A DNA stretch of 64,000 bases from an uncultured Acidobacteriia bacterium. Lineage in GTDB: Bacteria; Acidobacteriota; Terriglobia; Bryobacterales; Bryobacteraceae. The translations under genes were made by a program, and so were the position numbers. Below the pieces are notes generated by a model. The model had not been told where the DNA came from and ran no database searches. It worked only from the letters and a program-made list of their open reading frames with translations. The stretch is taken from the NCBI GenBank assembly GCA_903851195.1, contig CAINNJ010000008.1, forward strand, positions 248,001-312,000. The letters are read 5' to 3'. This document shows, piece by piece, positions 33,861 to 41,889 of this stretch (position 1 is its first letter; each line of letters begins with the position of its first letter).

Positions 33861-35168
33861 TCAGGAGCCGATCAGTTCGGTGATTCGGTCGGCGTCGTTC
33901 GGCACCGTGACTGGTTTGTTGCCAAAAGCGGGATGAATGGGGGAGCCGTCGGGCGCCTGCAGTTGGCCGGTGTGGTAGCGATAGATGTAATCCGGGTCTT
34001 TGAGAACATTGCCGGTAAGCACGGCCACCACGTCTTCGCCGTGCGCGATGACGCCCGCCGCGGTGAGTTTCCTGATACCCGCGAGGGTCGCGGCGGAAGC
34101 CGGTTCGCAGCCGATGCCGCACTTGCCGATCACCGCTTTGGCGTCCGCGATTTCCTGCTCGGTGGCGCGTTCCACCACGCCGTTGGTGGTTTCGATTTCG
34201 AATTGCGCTTTGGGCCAGGAGACGGGATCGCCGATCTTGATGGCCGTCGCGAGAGTCTCGGGATGTTCCTGGGCGCGGAAAGGCGTGAGTCCCTTCTCCG
34301 CCATGTATTCGTAGAAGGGCGAGGAGCCGGCGGCCTGCACCACGGCGAGGCGCGGCAGTTTGTCGATGAGGCCCAAGGCCTTCATTTCGCGAAGCCCTTT
34401 GCCGAAGGCGGAGACGTTGCCGAGGTTGCCGCCGGGGAGCACGATCCAGTCCGGCACGGCCCAGTCGCGCTGGTCCATCATCTCGATCACGATGGATTTC
34501 TGGCCTTCGATGCGGAAGGGGTTGATGGAGTTCAGCAGGTAGATTCCGAGGCGCTCGGCGAGCACGCGCACCAGGGCGAGGATCTGATCGAAATTCGCGT
34601 CCACCTGGAAGGTTTTCGCGCCATATTCGAGAGCCTGCGCAAGTTTCCCGTACGAAATATTGCCGTTCGGAATGAAAATATACGGGTCGAGTCCGCCGGC
34701 GCTGGCATAAGCGGCCATGGAGGCGCTGGTATTGCCGGTGGAGACGCAGGCCACGCGCGACATGCCGAGTTTGCGGGCCTGGGCGACGCCGGCGGTCATG
34801 CCGTTGTCTTTGAAACTGCCGGTGGGATTGAAGCCCTGGTGTTTGAAGGTGAGGTTGGCCAGTCCGCCATACGCGGCGGCTCGGGGCGCCTGCAACAGCG
34901 GCGTGTTGCCCTCGCGCAGGGTGACCACGGGCCCGGTGTCGGCGAGGAACGGAAACATTTCCCGGTAGCGCCAGACGCCGCTTTGGGAGAGGGGTGCGTT
35001 GTCCATGCGCCGTTCGCGCCAGGTCCGCTTCATGGCGGTTGCTTCGAACGCGGTGAAATCGTACCGGGCTTCGAGCAGGCCGCCGCAGTGCGGGCAGTTG
35101 TAGAGGACTTCGTCGATGCCGAGGCGCGCACGGCAAGCAGGGTTAAAGCACACCAGCCAGGAATTCAT
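33861..35168 (-). CDS. thrC: Threonine synthase
   Basis: A 435-residue PLP enzyme that converts O-phosphohomoserine to threonine. It has an N-terminal zinc ribbon (Cys7, Cys12, Cys25, Cys28), frequent in one class of ThrC. The PLP lysine is in GFNPTGSFKDNGM near residue 118. The phosphate loop VSTGNTSASMAAYASAG and a glycine loop in VLPGGNLGNVSAFG are present at usual spacing. The ATG at 35168 is well placed. Gene order with an amino acid permease downstream suggests a small amino-acid operon. Confidence 0.95.
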   Translation of the reverse strand: MNSWLVCFNPACRARLGIDEVLYNCPHCGGLLEARYDFTAFEATAMKRTWRERRMDNAPLSQSGVWRYREMFPFLADTGPVVTLREGNTPLLQAPRAAAYGGLANLTFKHQGFNPTGSFKDNGMTAGVAQARKLGMSRVACVSTGNTSASMAAYASAGGLDPYIFIPNGNISYGKLAQALEYGAKTFQVDANFDQILALVRVLAERLGIYLLNSINPFRIEGQKSIVIEMMDQRDWAVPDWIVLPGGNLGNVSAFGKGLREMKALGLIDKLPRLAVVQAAGSSPFYEYMAEKGLTPFRAQEHPETLATAIKIGDPVSWPKAQFEIETTNGVVERATEQEIADAKAVIGKCGIGCEPASAATLAGIRKLTAAGVIAHGEDVVAVLTGNVLKDPDYIYRYHTGQLQAPDGSPIHPAFGNKPVTVPNDADRITELIGS

Positions 35169-35183
35169 GGGGGAAATTCGATT

Positions 35184-37631
35184 TTACCGTCTGAGGACGC
35201 TCCAGCCGGGATCGAGCACCGCTTTGGCCGAGGGGGCGGCGACGCTGACCGTGAACTGGACAGGTTCGGAACTGGTGCGCACCAGTTGCACGACGGTCTT
35301 CCCACGCACCGACTGAATCTCCACCGGGACAGGAATGCTGTAGTCGTCGGGAACTTCGGTCTGGGTGACGGTGCCGGTCAGCTTGTAGGCGCCGGGCTTG
35401 CCCTTCACGAAATAGGTCAGCTTGAGGGCCGGGACGCCGGTGCCGTAGACCCACTGGTCGAAGAAGGCTTCGAGTTTGGGATCGGGCGAGCCGGGCGGCA
35501 GGAACTCGGCGCAGAGGGCACGGAACGCCTCGGTGTCGAGAGTTTTCCATTCGTAGCGTTTGCGCAGTTCGGCCAGCATTTTCAGGAAGCGCTCGTCACC
35601 CAGGCGGCGGCGCAGCATGTGGATGATCCAGGTGCCCTTGCCGTAGAGGACGGCGGTGGAGGCGTTCGGGTTGTTGGAGCCTTCGAGGCGGCGGCCCTGG
35701 ACCACGGGGCCTTCGGATTCCGCCGTTTCGCCGTCGGGGCCTCGGAGGAAGAGCTCTTTACGGTACATATCCAGAGCCATTTCCGAGGCCTTCGGGCCGG
35801 TCTTTTTCTCGGCGGACATGACGGTTTCCATGTACATGATGGCCGAGTAATTCGCCAGCGCTTCCATGAGCCACTCGTGGTGATAAGAACCGGAGGCGAC
35901 GATATTGCCCCACCACTGGTGCGCCACTTCGTGGGCGAGCAACAGGTCGCGGAAGAAGGTCTGCTCGCGGACGGTGCTGGCCGCGCCCAGGCTTTCCAGA
36001 TAGTTCAGGGTGGGCAGGTAGATCATGCCGGAAAAGCCCTGGCCGAACTTGCCGGGAACCGGCGAGACTTCAATTCTTTTGAGCGGCGGATCGCCGAAGC
36101 GGGCGCGGTAAAACTCGGTGGCGGCGTCCACGTGGGTGGCCAGGCGGGTGAGCTGGTTGACCGTGTTGGGAACGGGAACGGGAGCGGTCGGTACCAGAGT
36201 GTCGGAGCCGCCTGCCATGGGACTGCGCCGCCGGGTCATGTGGTTCAGGTCGGGGATCGCAAGGGGCACGTCCACATTGGGGCGGGGACGGAGGGCGTCT
36301 TCCAGCTGCTTATTGGCGCAGATTTCGATGGTGATGCCGGCGCGTTCCAGTTCCTTGCGCTGGTACTGGCCGAGGTTGAAGCCGAGCAGGCGAACCGGCC
36401 CGTCGGGGACGCGCCGCATCACGCGCTGGTCGCCCTCGATGCGGTCTTCAACCACTTTGCCGGCGGAAACCAGATCGAGCGTTTTGGGGAAGCGGTAAGT
36501 GACATCGAAAGTCGCGAACTGCAGCCCGCGATTGGGGTACCAGGCGCCGCGCGCGCTGACGAAGTAGACGTCGTGACCCGATTCGAGAATGACCTTGCCT
36601 TCGTGCGTGATTTCGAGTTCGTGTTCCGAGCCGGGCTCAAGCGGCTGAGGCGGCAGCACCAGCAACAGTTCGTTGCCGGTATTCTGCACCAGACCGGTGC
36701 GGAGCGATTCCCGTTCGTAGACTTCGGCGGGAACACCGTCGATCTTCGCGGCGGTGGCCCGCATGCGACCGGAAAGATCGAGCGGGATGACGTTGCGCGA
36801 CTCTTCGGTGGCGCGAATGCGGATGCGGGTGACGCAGTGGAGGGAAAGCGCGTCGTCGAGCGTGGCAGTGATTTGATAGCTGAGAATCTGCTGTTCCGGG
36901 CGGGGTGAGGGGCGGCCTTTATGACTGCGGCTGACGAAGCTCGACCAGGTGTCCCACCAGCTGCGCCCGTCGCGGTTCGTGACCTGGCCTGCCACCATTT
37001 GCTCATAGGCGCGGGCGTCGGCAATGATATCGAAGTTGCCGAGTTTGTTGCCCTGGATGACGGCTTCGAAAAAGCCGGGATGCGCGCCGGGGGTGAGCAG
37101 GTCGAGCACGATGCGGGACTCGAAGCCCTGCAGCAGGTTCATGACGACGGAGTTCCAGCGGGCGGACATGACGGCGCCGAGGTCCGGCGCCTTTTTGGCG
37201 TCGGCGGCGCGGACCTGTTCGAGCAGCAGTTTGGCGGTTTCGTCGGTGAAGATGAAGGCGGCCTGGCTGAAGTGCTCGTTGAGATTGGGAGCGCCTGTGT
37301 AGGCGGCCATGGAGTGGCGCTCGGAACGGTCCGGCGGGAGCAGCAGAACTTCGGCGTCGCCGCCATCGGTGTCGGCGGAAAAGACGGCGGTCAGGGGAGC
37401 GCCGTTCACGGGCTTGCCGAACATGAGATAGCCGTCCGTGAGGTAGATGCGGGCTTCGTCCTGGGTGATTTCGATGTCGCGGATGCGGTAGCATTCGGCC
37501 GGATCGAGACCGGCGGCGAGGACCTGACGGCCCAGTTCCGCGGCACGGTTCTGTGCGGGGGGCGTTTGCGCGGCGGCGGGCGGGACGAAGGCCAAGACGG
37601 GGGTCAGGACCAGCAAGGCGAGGCGTTTCAC
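35184..37631 (-). CDS. M1-family aminopeptidase, catalytically intact
   Basis: An 815-residue exported metallopeptidase. The signal peptide ends AAA|Q, so Gln22 is predicted at +1. Residues 20-240 are an extra N-terminal region not found in minimal M1 enzymes. The catalytic site is complete: HEVAH at 567-571 followed by QWW, and Glu590 at the standard 18-residue spacing as third zinc ligand. The Met/Gly-rich GMIYLP segment lies where GAMEN usually sits. GTG 37631 follows a GGAG site. Contrast the second M1 fold in this window (14797-16764), which has lost all these residues. Confidence 0.9.
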   Translation of the reverse strand: MKRLALLVLTPVLAFVPPAAAQTPPAQNRAAELGRQVLAAGLDPAECYRIRDIEITQDEARIYLTDGYLMFGKPVNGAPLTAVFSADTDGGDAEVLLLPPDRSERHSMAAYTGAPNLNEHFSQAAFIFTDETAKLLLEQVRAADAKKAPDLGAVMSARWNSVVMNLLQGFESRIVLDLLTPGAHPGFFEAVIQGNKLGNFDIIADARAYEQMVAGQVTNRDGRSWWDTWSSFVSRSHKGRPSPRPEQQILSYQITATLDDALSLHCVTRIRIRATEESRNVIPLDLSGRMRATAAKIDGVPAEVYERESLRTGLVQNTGNELLLVLPPQPLEPGSEHELEITHEGKVILESGHDVYFVSARGAWYPNRGLQFATFDVTYRFPKTLDLVSAGKVVEDRIEGDQRVMRRVPDGPVRLLGFNLGQYQRKELERAGITIEICANKQLEDALRPRPNVDVPLAIPDLNHMTRRRSPMAGGSDTLVPTAPVPVPNTVNQLTRLATHVDAATEFYRARFGDPPLKRIEVSPVPGKFGQGFSGMIYLPTLNYLESLGAASTVREQTFFRDLLLAHEVAHQWWGNIVASGSYHHEWLMEALANYSAIMYMETVMSAEKKTGPKASEMALDMYRKELFLRGPDGETAESEGPVVQGRRLEGSNNPNASTAVLYGKGTWIIHMLRRRLGDERFLKMLAELRKRYEWKTLDTEAFRALCAEFLPPGSPDPKLEAFFDQWVYGTGVPALKLTYFVKGKPGAYKLTGTVTQTEVPDDYSIPVPVEIQSVRGKTVVQLVRTSSEPVQFTVSVAAPSAKAVLDPGWSVLRR

Positions 37632-37730
37632 AGCAGACTCCGTTGTGGAGATTATCGCAAGCCGCGCGGCAGGCCAGGTAACGGTTCCTTTCGTTAAGGC
37701 GCTGCGGGCCGATGATAGACTAGCCCTTTC

Positions 37731-38582
37731 ATGCGCTTCGTAACCTTTGAGCATCACGGCCACCAGCACGCGGGAGTGGTTTCCGGCGACCATGTCGTCA
37801 GCCTGAAAGGGGCCGGGTTTCCCGACGTCCTTTCTCTTCTGAACGGAGGCGAGGAGGCGTTGAAGAAAGCGGCGGAAGTGCTTGCGAATCCGCCGGCGGA
37901 CGCCACGGTGCCGCTCGCTTCGGTGAAGCTGTGCGCGCCGATTCCGAAACCGACCAAGATTGTCTGCGTGGGCCTGAACTACCGGGATCACGCGATCGAG
38001 TCGAAGATGGAAATTCCCACGCGGCCCACCATTTTCTCGAAGTACAACAACACGGTGATCGCGACGGGCGACAATATCGTGCTGCCGAAGAATTCCGAGA
38101 AGCCGGATTACGAAGCGGAGTTCGCGTTCGTGATCGGCAAGGGCGGGCGCCACATCAAAGCCGCCGACTGGAAAGAGCACGTCTTCGGTTACATGAACCT
38201 GAACGACGTGAGCGCGCGCGACGTGCAGCTGGCGGTTTCGCAGTGGGTTATGGGCAAGACGTTCGACACGTTCGCGCCGATGGGACCGTGGCTGGTGACG
38301 GCGGATGAAGTGGAAGATCCGCACAACCTGACGATCTCACTCACGGTGAACGGCGAGACGCTGCAGAATTCCAACACGAAAGAACTGATTTTCAAGATTC
38401 CGGAGCTGGTGGAATTCCTTTCGTCGATTATGACGCTGGAGCCGGGCGACATTGTTTCGACGGGAACACCTTCGGGAGTGGGCTTCTCGTACAATCCGCC
38501 GAAGTGGCTGAAGCCGGGCGATGAAGTGGTAGTCCGGGTCCAGGGTTTGGGCGAATTGCGCAATACCTGCGTCGCCGAATAG
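37731..38582 (+). CDS. Fumarylacetoacetate-hydrolase-family enzyme
   Basis: A 283-residue FAH-family protein. Motifs are KIVCVGLNYRDHAIE, PTIFSKYNNTVIATGDNIVL, DYEAEFAFVIGKGGR, containing acidic metal ligands, and GYMNLNDVSARDVQ with the family's Asp and Arg. The end GDIVSTGTPSGVGFSYNPPK is classic. Members hydrolyse or isomerise acylpyruvates and related acids from aromatic or sugar-acid breakdown. It stands alone with 99 bases to the divergent M1 gene. The substrate is open. Confidence 0.93.
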   Translation: MRFVTFEHHGHQHAGVVSGDHVVSLKGAGFPDVLSLLNGGEEALKKAAEVLANPPADATVPLASVKLCAPIPKPTKIVCVGLNYRDHAIESKMEIPTRPTIFSKYNNTVIATGDNIVLPKNSEKPDYEAEFAFVIGKGGRHIKAADWKEHVFGYMNLNDVSARDVQLAVSQWVMGKTFDTFAPMGPWLVTADEVEDPHNLTISLTVNGETLQNSNTKELIFKIPELVEFLSSIMTLEPGDIVSTGTPSGVGFSYNPPKWLKPGDEVVVRVQGLGELRNTCVAE

Positions 38583-38758
38583 CAAACCGTAAATAATCGT
38601 ACATATATCTCTTTGGCTTCCACGGCTTTTCCGGTAACTCTTTTCGCGTAACTGCCACAAACTCAGCGGGTGGCGCCTGTAAGCAATACGCAGGTGGCTC
38701 TCTAACGGGGGCGCGAACGGCGGCCGGAAAGGGTATAGTGGAAGCCAAGACGATATTT

Positions 38759-39127
38759 ATGGTGGTCAGAATTCGTTTCGGTCGGGGTCCGCTGGTGACG
38801 CGCCGAAAAGGCAAGAACAGTCGGTTAGCGATGCTGGCGGCGAGTTCGATGACGATGGTTTCGGTCTGCTTTGCGTCTCTCGGCGTCTGGCGGCTTGGAC
38901 AGGATGTCGATCTGACAGGCGACTTCGTATTCAAAGACGGCCTGTTGTCACACTGGCAGGTCTGGACCGCGGCGGCTGTCGCGACGCAGTACGGCGCGTG
39001 GCGTCTCAACCGATACGCGCAGCAGGCGCGTTCCGGCGTGGAAAGCGCCGAACCCGGATCGGGTGAAATCCCGTTGCAGAGCGGCGTGGAGACGCCGCAA
39101 GCGGTAAGGATCGCGGCAAAAGTCTGA
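38759..39127 (+). CDS. Small membrane protein of unknown function
   Basis: A protein of about 122 residues with one clear membrane segment (AMLAASSMTMVSVCFASLGV near residue 24) and a second weaker one around residues 65-80 (WQVWTAAAVATQYGAWRL). I prefer ATG 38759 over GTG 38738. The N-terminus is very basic, and the C-terminal 35 residues are polar. It lies between a FAH-family gene and a rhomboid gene. No function is known to me. Confidence 0.65.
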   Translation: MVVRIRFGRGPLVTRRKGKNSRLAMLAASSMTMVSVCFASLGVWRLGQDVDLTGDFVFKDGLLSHWQVWTAAAVATQYGAWRLNRYAQQARSGVESAEPGSGEIPLQSGVETPQAVRIAAKV

Positions 39128-39206
39128 TTGCGGGGGAGCCGGCGGTATTCAGCGGCTCTGCTATCCTGCAATTGGATTCCGCCTGTAACGTTCCGGGCAA
39201 CCGACC

Positions 39207-39977
39207 ATGCGCTACGACACGCGTTACCGAAGTCGCAGTTCCCTCTTCTACTCTTCTTTTCCGAACGGAGTGAAATGGCTGATCGCCGCGAATGTCGCGG
39301 TTTATCTGGTCTATTTTTTCGGTTCGTTTTTTCAGGGCGATGAGATTTTCCGGGGTCTGAAGCTGGTGCCGCGGGATGTGATTCGGGGCGCGATCTGGCA
39401 GCCGGTCACCTACCTGTTTCTGCACAGCCTGAGCGGACCCGGGCACATTCTGTTCAATATGCTGGGGCTCTGGATGTTCGGAGCGCCAATTGAACAGACC
39501 TGGGGAACAAAGCGGTTCGTCCAGTATTACTTCCTTTGCGGCGTGGGAGCGGGCTTCTGCGTGGTGGTGGCGAATCTGCTCTTCGGCAACCCGAATGTCG
39601 CCGTGCTGGGAGCGTCCGGCGCAATCTACGGACTTTTGCTGGCGTTCGGCATGTTGTTCCCGGAGCAGGAGATTCTGGTGGCCTTCCTGTTTCCGATGAA
39701 GGCCAAGTACATGGTGATGCTGTTCGGCGGCATCGCATTCGTGTTTTCGTTCCAGCGCGGCAGCACGGTGAGCAATCTGGCGCATCTGGGCGGCATGATT
39801 TTCGGCTTTCTGTATATTAAGAGCCAGTTCTCGCGCCGGCGCGTGGCCGCAGGACCGGGTTTCCGGCTGGATCTGAAGCGCCGCTGGAAAGAGTACAAAC
39901 TGCAGCGGGCCAAGAAGAAGTTTCAGGTCTACATGAAGAAGCACGATTCGGGGCGCGGCGGGCCCTGGGTCAACTAA
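39207..39977 (+). CDS. Rhomboid-family intramembrane serine protease
   Basis: A 256-residue membrane protein with six hydrophobic segments. The catalytic Ser137 is in VLGASGAIYG and His193 in SNLAHLGGM, the two residues of the rhomboid dyad. The HILFNMLGLWMFG segment in TM2 is also typical. The C-terminal 50 residues are strongly basic and cytosolic. Rhomboids cleave membrane helices near their ends; substrates are unknown here. The stop codon lies within the first unit of a 15-bp tandem repeat. Confidence 0.93.
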   Translation: MRYDTRYRSRSSLFYSSFPNGVKWLIAANVAVYLVYFFGSFFQGDEIFRGLKLVPRDVIRGAIWQPVTYLFLHSLSGPGHILFNMLGLWMFGAPIEQTWGTKRFVQYYFLCGVGAGFCVVVANLLFGNPNVAVLGASGAIYGLLLAFGMLFPEQEILVAFLFPMKAKYMVMLFGGIAFVFSFQRGSTVSNLAHLGGMIFGFLYIKSQFSRRRVAAGPGFRLDLKRRWKEYKLQRAKKKFQVYMKKHDSGRGGPWVN

Positions 39978-40023
39978 ACCTGGGTCAACTAAACCTGGGT
40001 CAACTAAACCTGGGTCAACTAAA
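39964..40023. repeat. 15-bp tandem repeat, four copies, containing a stop codon
   Basis: Four perfect copies of CCTGGGTCAACTAAA (39964-39978, 39979-39993, 39994-40008, 40009-40023). The first copy supplies the end of the rhomboid gene, including its TAA stop; the other three duplicate that end in the intergenic region. Confidence 0.95.
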
Positions 40024-40118
40024 AGCGCCTTCCCGACTGCGCCTCCGAAACCACGCAACACCTCTCCGCGTCTCTTCGTGTAGTCTCGATTTCGTATGAT
40101 CAAGGCGGAAGTGTTTCT

Positions 40119-41249
40119 ATGAAAATCTGGCTTATCGGTTCCTTCGCGGCACTTGGTTTAATTGCGGGCGTATGGGCGCAGGAAGGTCCGCAGCAGCAGG
40201 GCAGCGAGACGGTCGCGAGACCGAGGAAGAAGGCGGATTCTTCGAAACCCGCCGATGCCGATCCGGCCGATCTGCCGAAGATCCCCTCAAAGCTCGGTCC
40301 GAAAGTAAAGGACGAGGCGACAGCCGGCGGCGACGTCAGCTTCAAGGCGGAAACGAATATCGTCAACGTCGATGTCGCGGTGCTGGACAACAAGGGCGTG
40401 CCGATTCCGAAAATTCCGCGCGGCAATTTCCGTATTCTGGAGGACAATGTCCCGCAGACGGTGACGCAGTTCTCCATGGGCCAGGCGCCGATGACCGTGT
40501 CGCTGGTGATCGAGTTCAGCAACCGTTTTCAGTCCTATTGGGGACAGGGATGGTACGAGACACTTTCCGCGGCGTACGGGTTCACACAGACGCTGCGTCC
40601 GGACGATTACATCGCCATCATCGCTTACGATCTGCGGACGGAAATTCTGGCGGATTTCACCAATGACAAGAGCAAAATTCAGGAGGCGATGAGCCGCCTG
40701 CGAATCCCGGGCTTTTCCGAAAGCAATATGTTCGACGCCATCACGGACACGGCGGACCGGATGACGAAGATCGAAGGCCGGAAGGCGATTGTTCTAATCA
40801 CGTCCGGCATCGATACCTTCAGTAAGCTGACCTACGATAAGACGCGTAAGAGCCTGCAGGAGAGCGGCATTCCCGTCTACTCCATCGGCATTTTGCAGTT
40901 GGCGCGACAGATGGCGGAGGCGCGCGGCGGCAATATGATCGACTTTCTGCAGGGCGATAACGAACTGCGGACGTTCGCCAAGGAAACGGGCGGCCAGGCA
41001 TTCTTCCCCCGGTTTATGGCGGAAATGCCCAATGCTTTCTATGCGATCAACCAGGCGCTGCGCAATCAGTATTCTCTGGGTTATTCGCCTACCAATCAGG
41101 CGCGCGACGGCAAGTTCCGGAAGCTGACGGTGCAGCTGGTGAATCCGGCGACCAACGAACCTCTCAAAGTGACGGATGAGAAGGGGAAGCCGATCAAATA
41201 CCAGATCATCGCGAAGGCGGGATACAAAGCGCCGCTGCCTGTGGAATAG
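40119..41249 (+). CDS. Exported VWFA-related acidobacterial-domain protein
   Basis: A 376-residue exported protein of the acidobacterial VWFA-related family. The signal peptide ends VWA|Q, so Gln21 is predicted as the first mature residue. A Lys/Pro-rich linker precedes a beta domain (VDVAVLDNKGVPI, RILEDNVPQ) and then a von Willebrand factor A domain (about 155-310). The metal-binding DxSxS motif is degenerate: LVIEFSNRFQ has Glu for Asp and Asn-Arg at the end. The C-terminus ends with a strand-rich part (SLGYSPTNQARDGKFRKL). These proteins occur in large numbers in Acidobacteriota; none has a firm role that I know. Confidence 0.9.
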   Translation: MKIWLIGSFAALGLIAGVWAQEGPQQQGSETVARPRKKADSSKPADADPADLPKIPSKLGPKVKDEATAGGDVSFKAETNIVNVDVAVLDNKGVPIPKIPRGNFRILEDNVPQTVTQFSMGQAPMTVSLVIEFSNRFQSYWGQGWYETLSAAYGFTQTLRPDDYIAIIAYDLRTEILADFTNDKSKIQEAMSRLRIPGFSESNMFDAITDTADRMTKIEGRKAIVLITSGIDTFSKLTYDKTRKSLQESGIPVYSIGILQLARQMAEARGGNMIDFLQGDNELRTFAKETGGQAFFPRFMAEMPNAFYAINQALRNQYSLGYSPTNQARDGKFRKLTVQLVNPATNEPLKVTDEKGKPIKYQIIAKAGYKAPLPVE

Positions 41250-41350
41250 TCCCTGGGCAGCCGCCCGGAGCTAAGCACATGTAGCGTACGGGCAGAGAAG
41301 CCCGAAGTCAAGGATTACATTCCCCACGGTTTCAGGGGGATGCAGATCCG

Positions 41351-41379
41351 TTGACAGGTCCGTGACGGCTCTGTTACGT
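41351..41379 (+). promoter_or_regulatory. Sigma-70-like promoter upstream of a response regulator
   Basis: TTGACA (41351-41356) and TTACGT (41374-41379) are 17 bases apart, 16 bases before the ATG of the response-regulator gene. The -35 is perfect, the -10 poor. The short leader leaves little space for other control. Confidence 0.45.
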
Positions 41380-41395
41380 TCGGTTCGTCCCCTCA

Positions 41396-41842
41396 ATGAA
41401 AACAGACCCCGTAGTGCATTCCAGTATTTTGCTCGTCGACGACAATACCCATGGCCTGATCGCAAGAGGCATGATATTGAAGGAGCAGGGTCACACGGTT
41501 GTGACCGCTCTGAGCGGCGAGGAAGCTTGGGAACTTTTTCAGAAAACCTCTTTCGATCTGGTGGTGACGGATTATCGGATGGGCAAAATGGACGGTTTGG
41601 AACTGATTCGTCTGATTCGCTCGACCGAATCGCCGACGCGGATTGTGCTGCTTTCCGGTTTTGTGGGCTGCCTGGGTGTGACGGACGCGGAGACCGGCGC
41701 CGACGAAGTGATTGCGAAGAGCAACAAAGAAGTGCCGGAACTGCTGCGCGCGGTTCGCAATTTGTCGCACCAGCCGCCTCGCCGCGCGGCGGGATCGGTG
41801 CGCCGGGCCGCGGCGGTCCGCCGGACTGCAGGACGCGCGTAG
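41396..41842 (+). CDS. Single-domain response regulator
   Basis: A 148-residue receiver protein. Acidic pair in ILLVDDNTHG, phosphoacceptor Asp in VVTDYRMGKMDG, Ser in RIVLLSG and Lys in VIAKSNKE. The last 30 residues are basic and rich in Arg and Ala, with no output domain. No histidine kinase lies in the window. It is followed after 47 bases by the GH3 gene on the same strand. Confidence 0.9.
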   Translation: MKTDPVVHSSILLVDDNTHGLIARGMILKEQGHTVVTALSGEEAWELFQKTSFDLVVTDYRMGKMDGLELIRLIRSTESPTRIVLLSGFVGCLGVTDAETGADEVIAKSNKEVPELLRAVRNLSHQPPRRAAGSVRRAAAVRRTAGRA

Positions 41843-41889
41843 CTTTTCCTTTCGCTGCTGCCATCTCCCTTGCCCCATTCAGGGCCGTC

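Noticed and set aside
39006-40103. Minus-strand frame with a VDPGL repeat
   Set aside because: The peptide repeat is the 15-bp DNA repeat read antisense; the rest is opposite the rhomboid gene.
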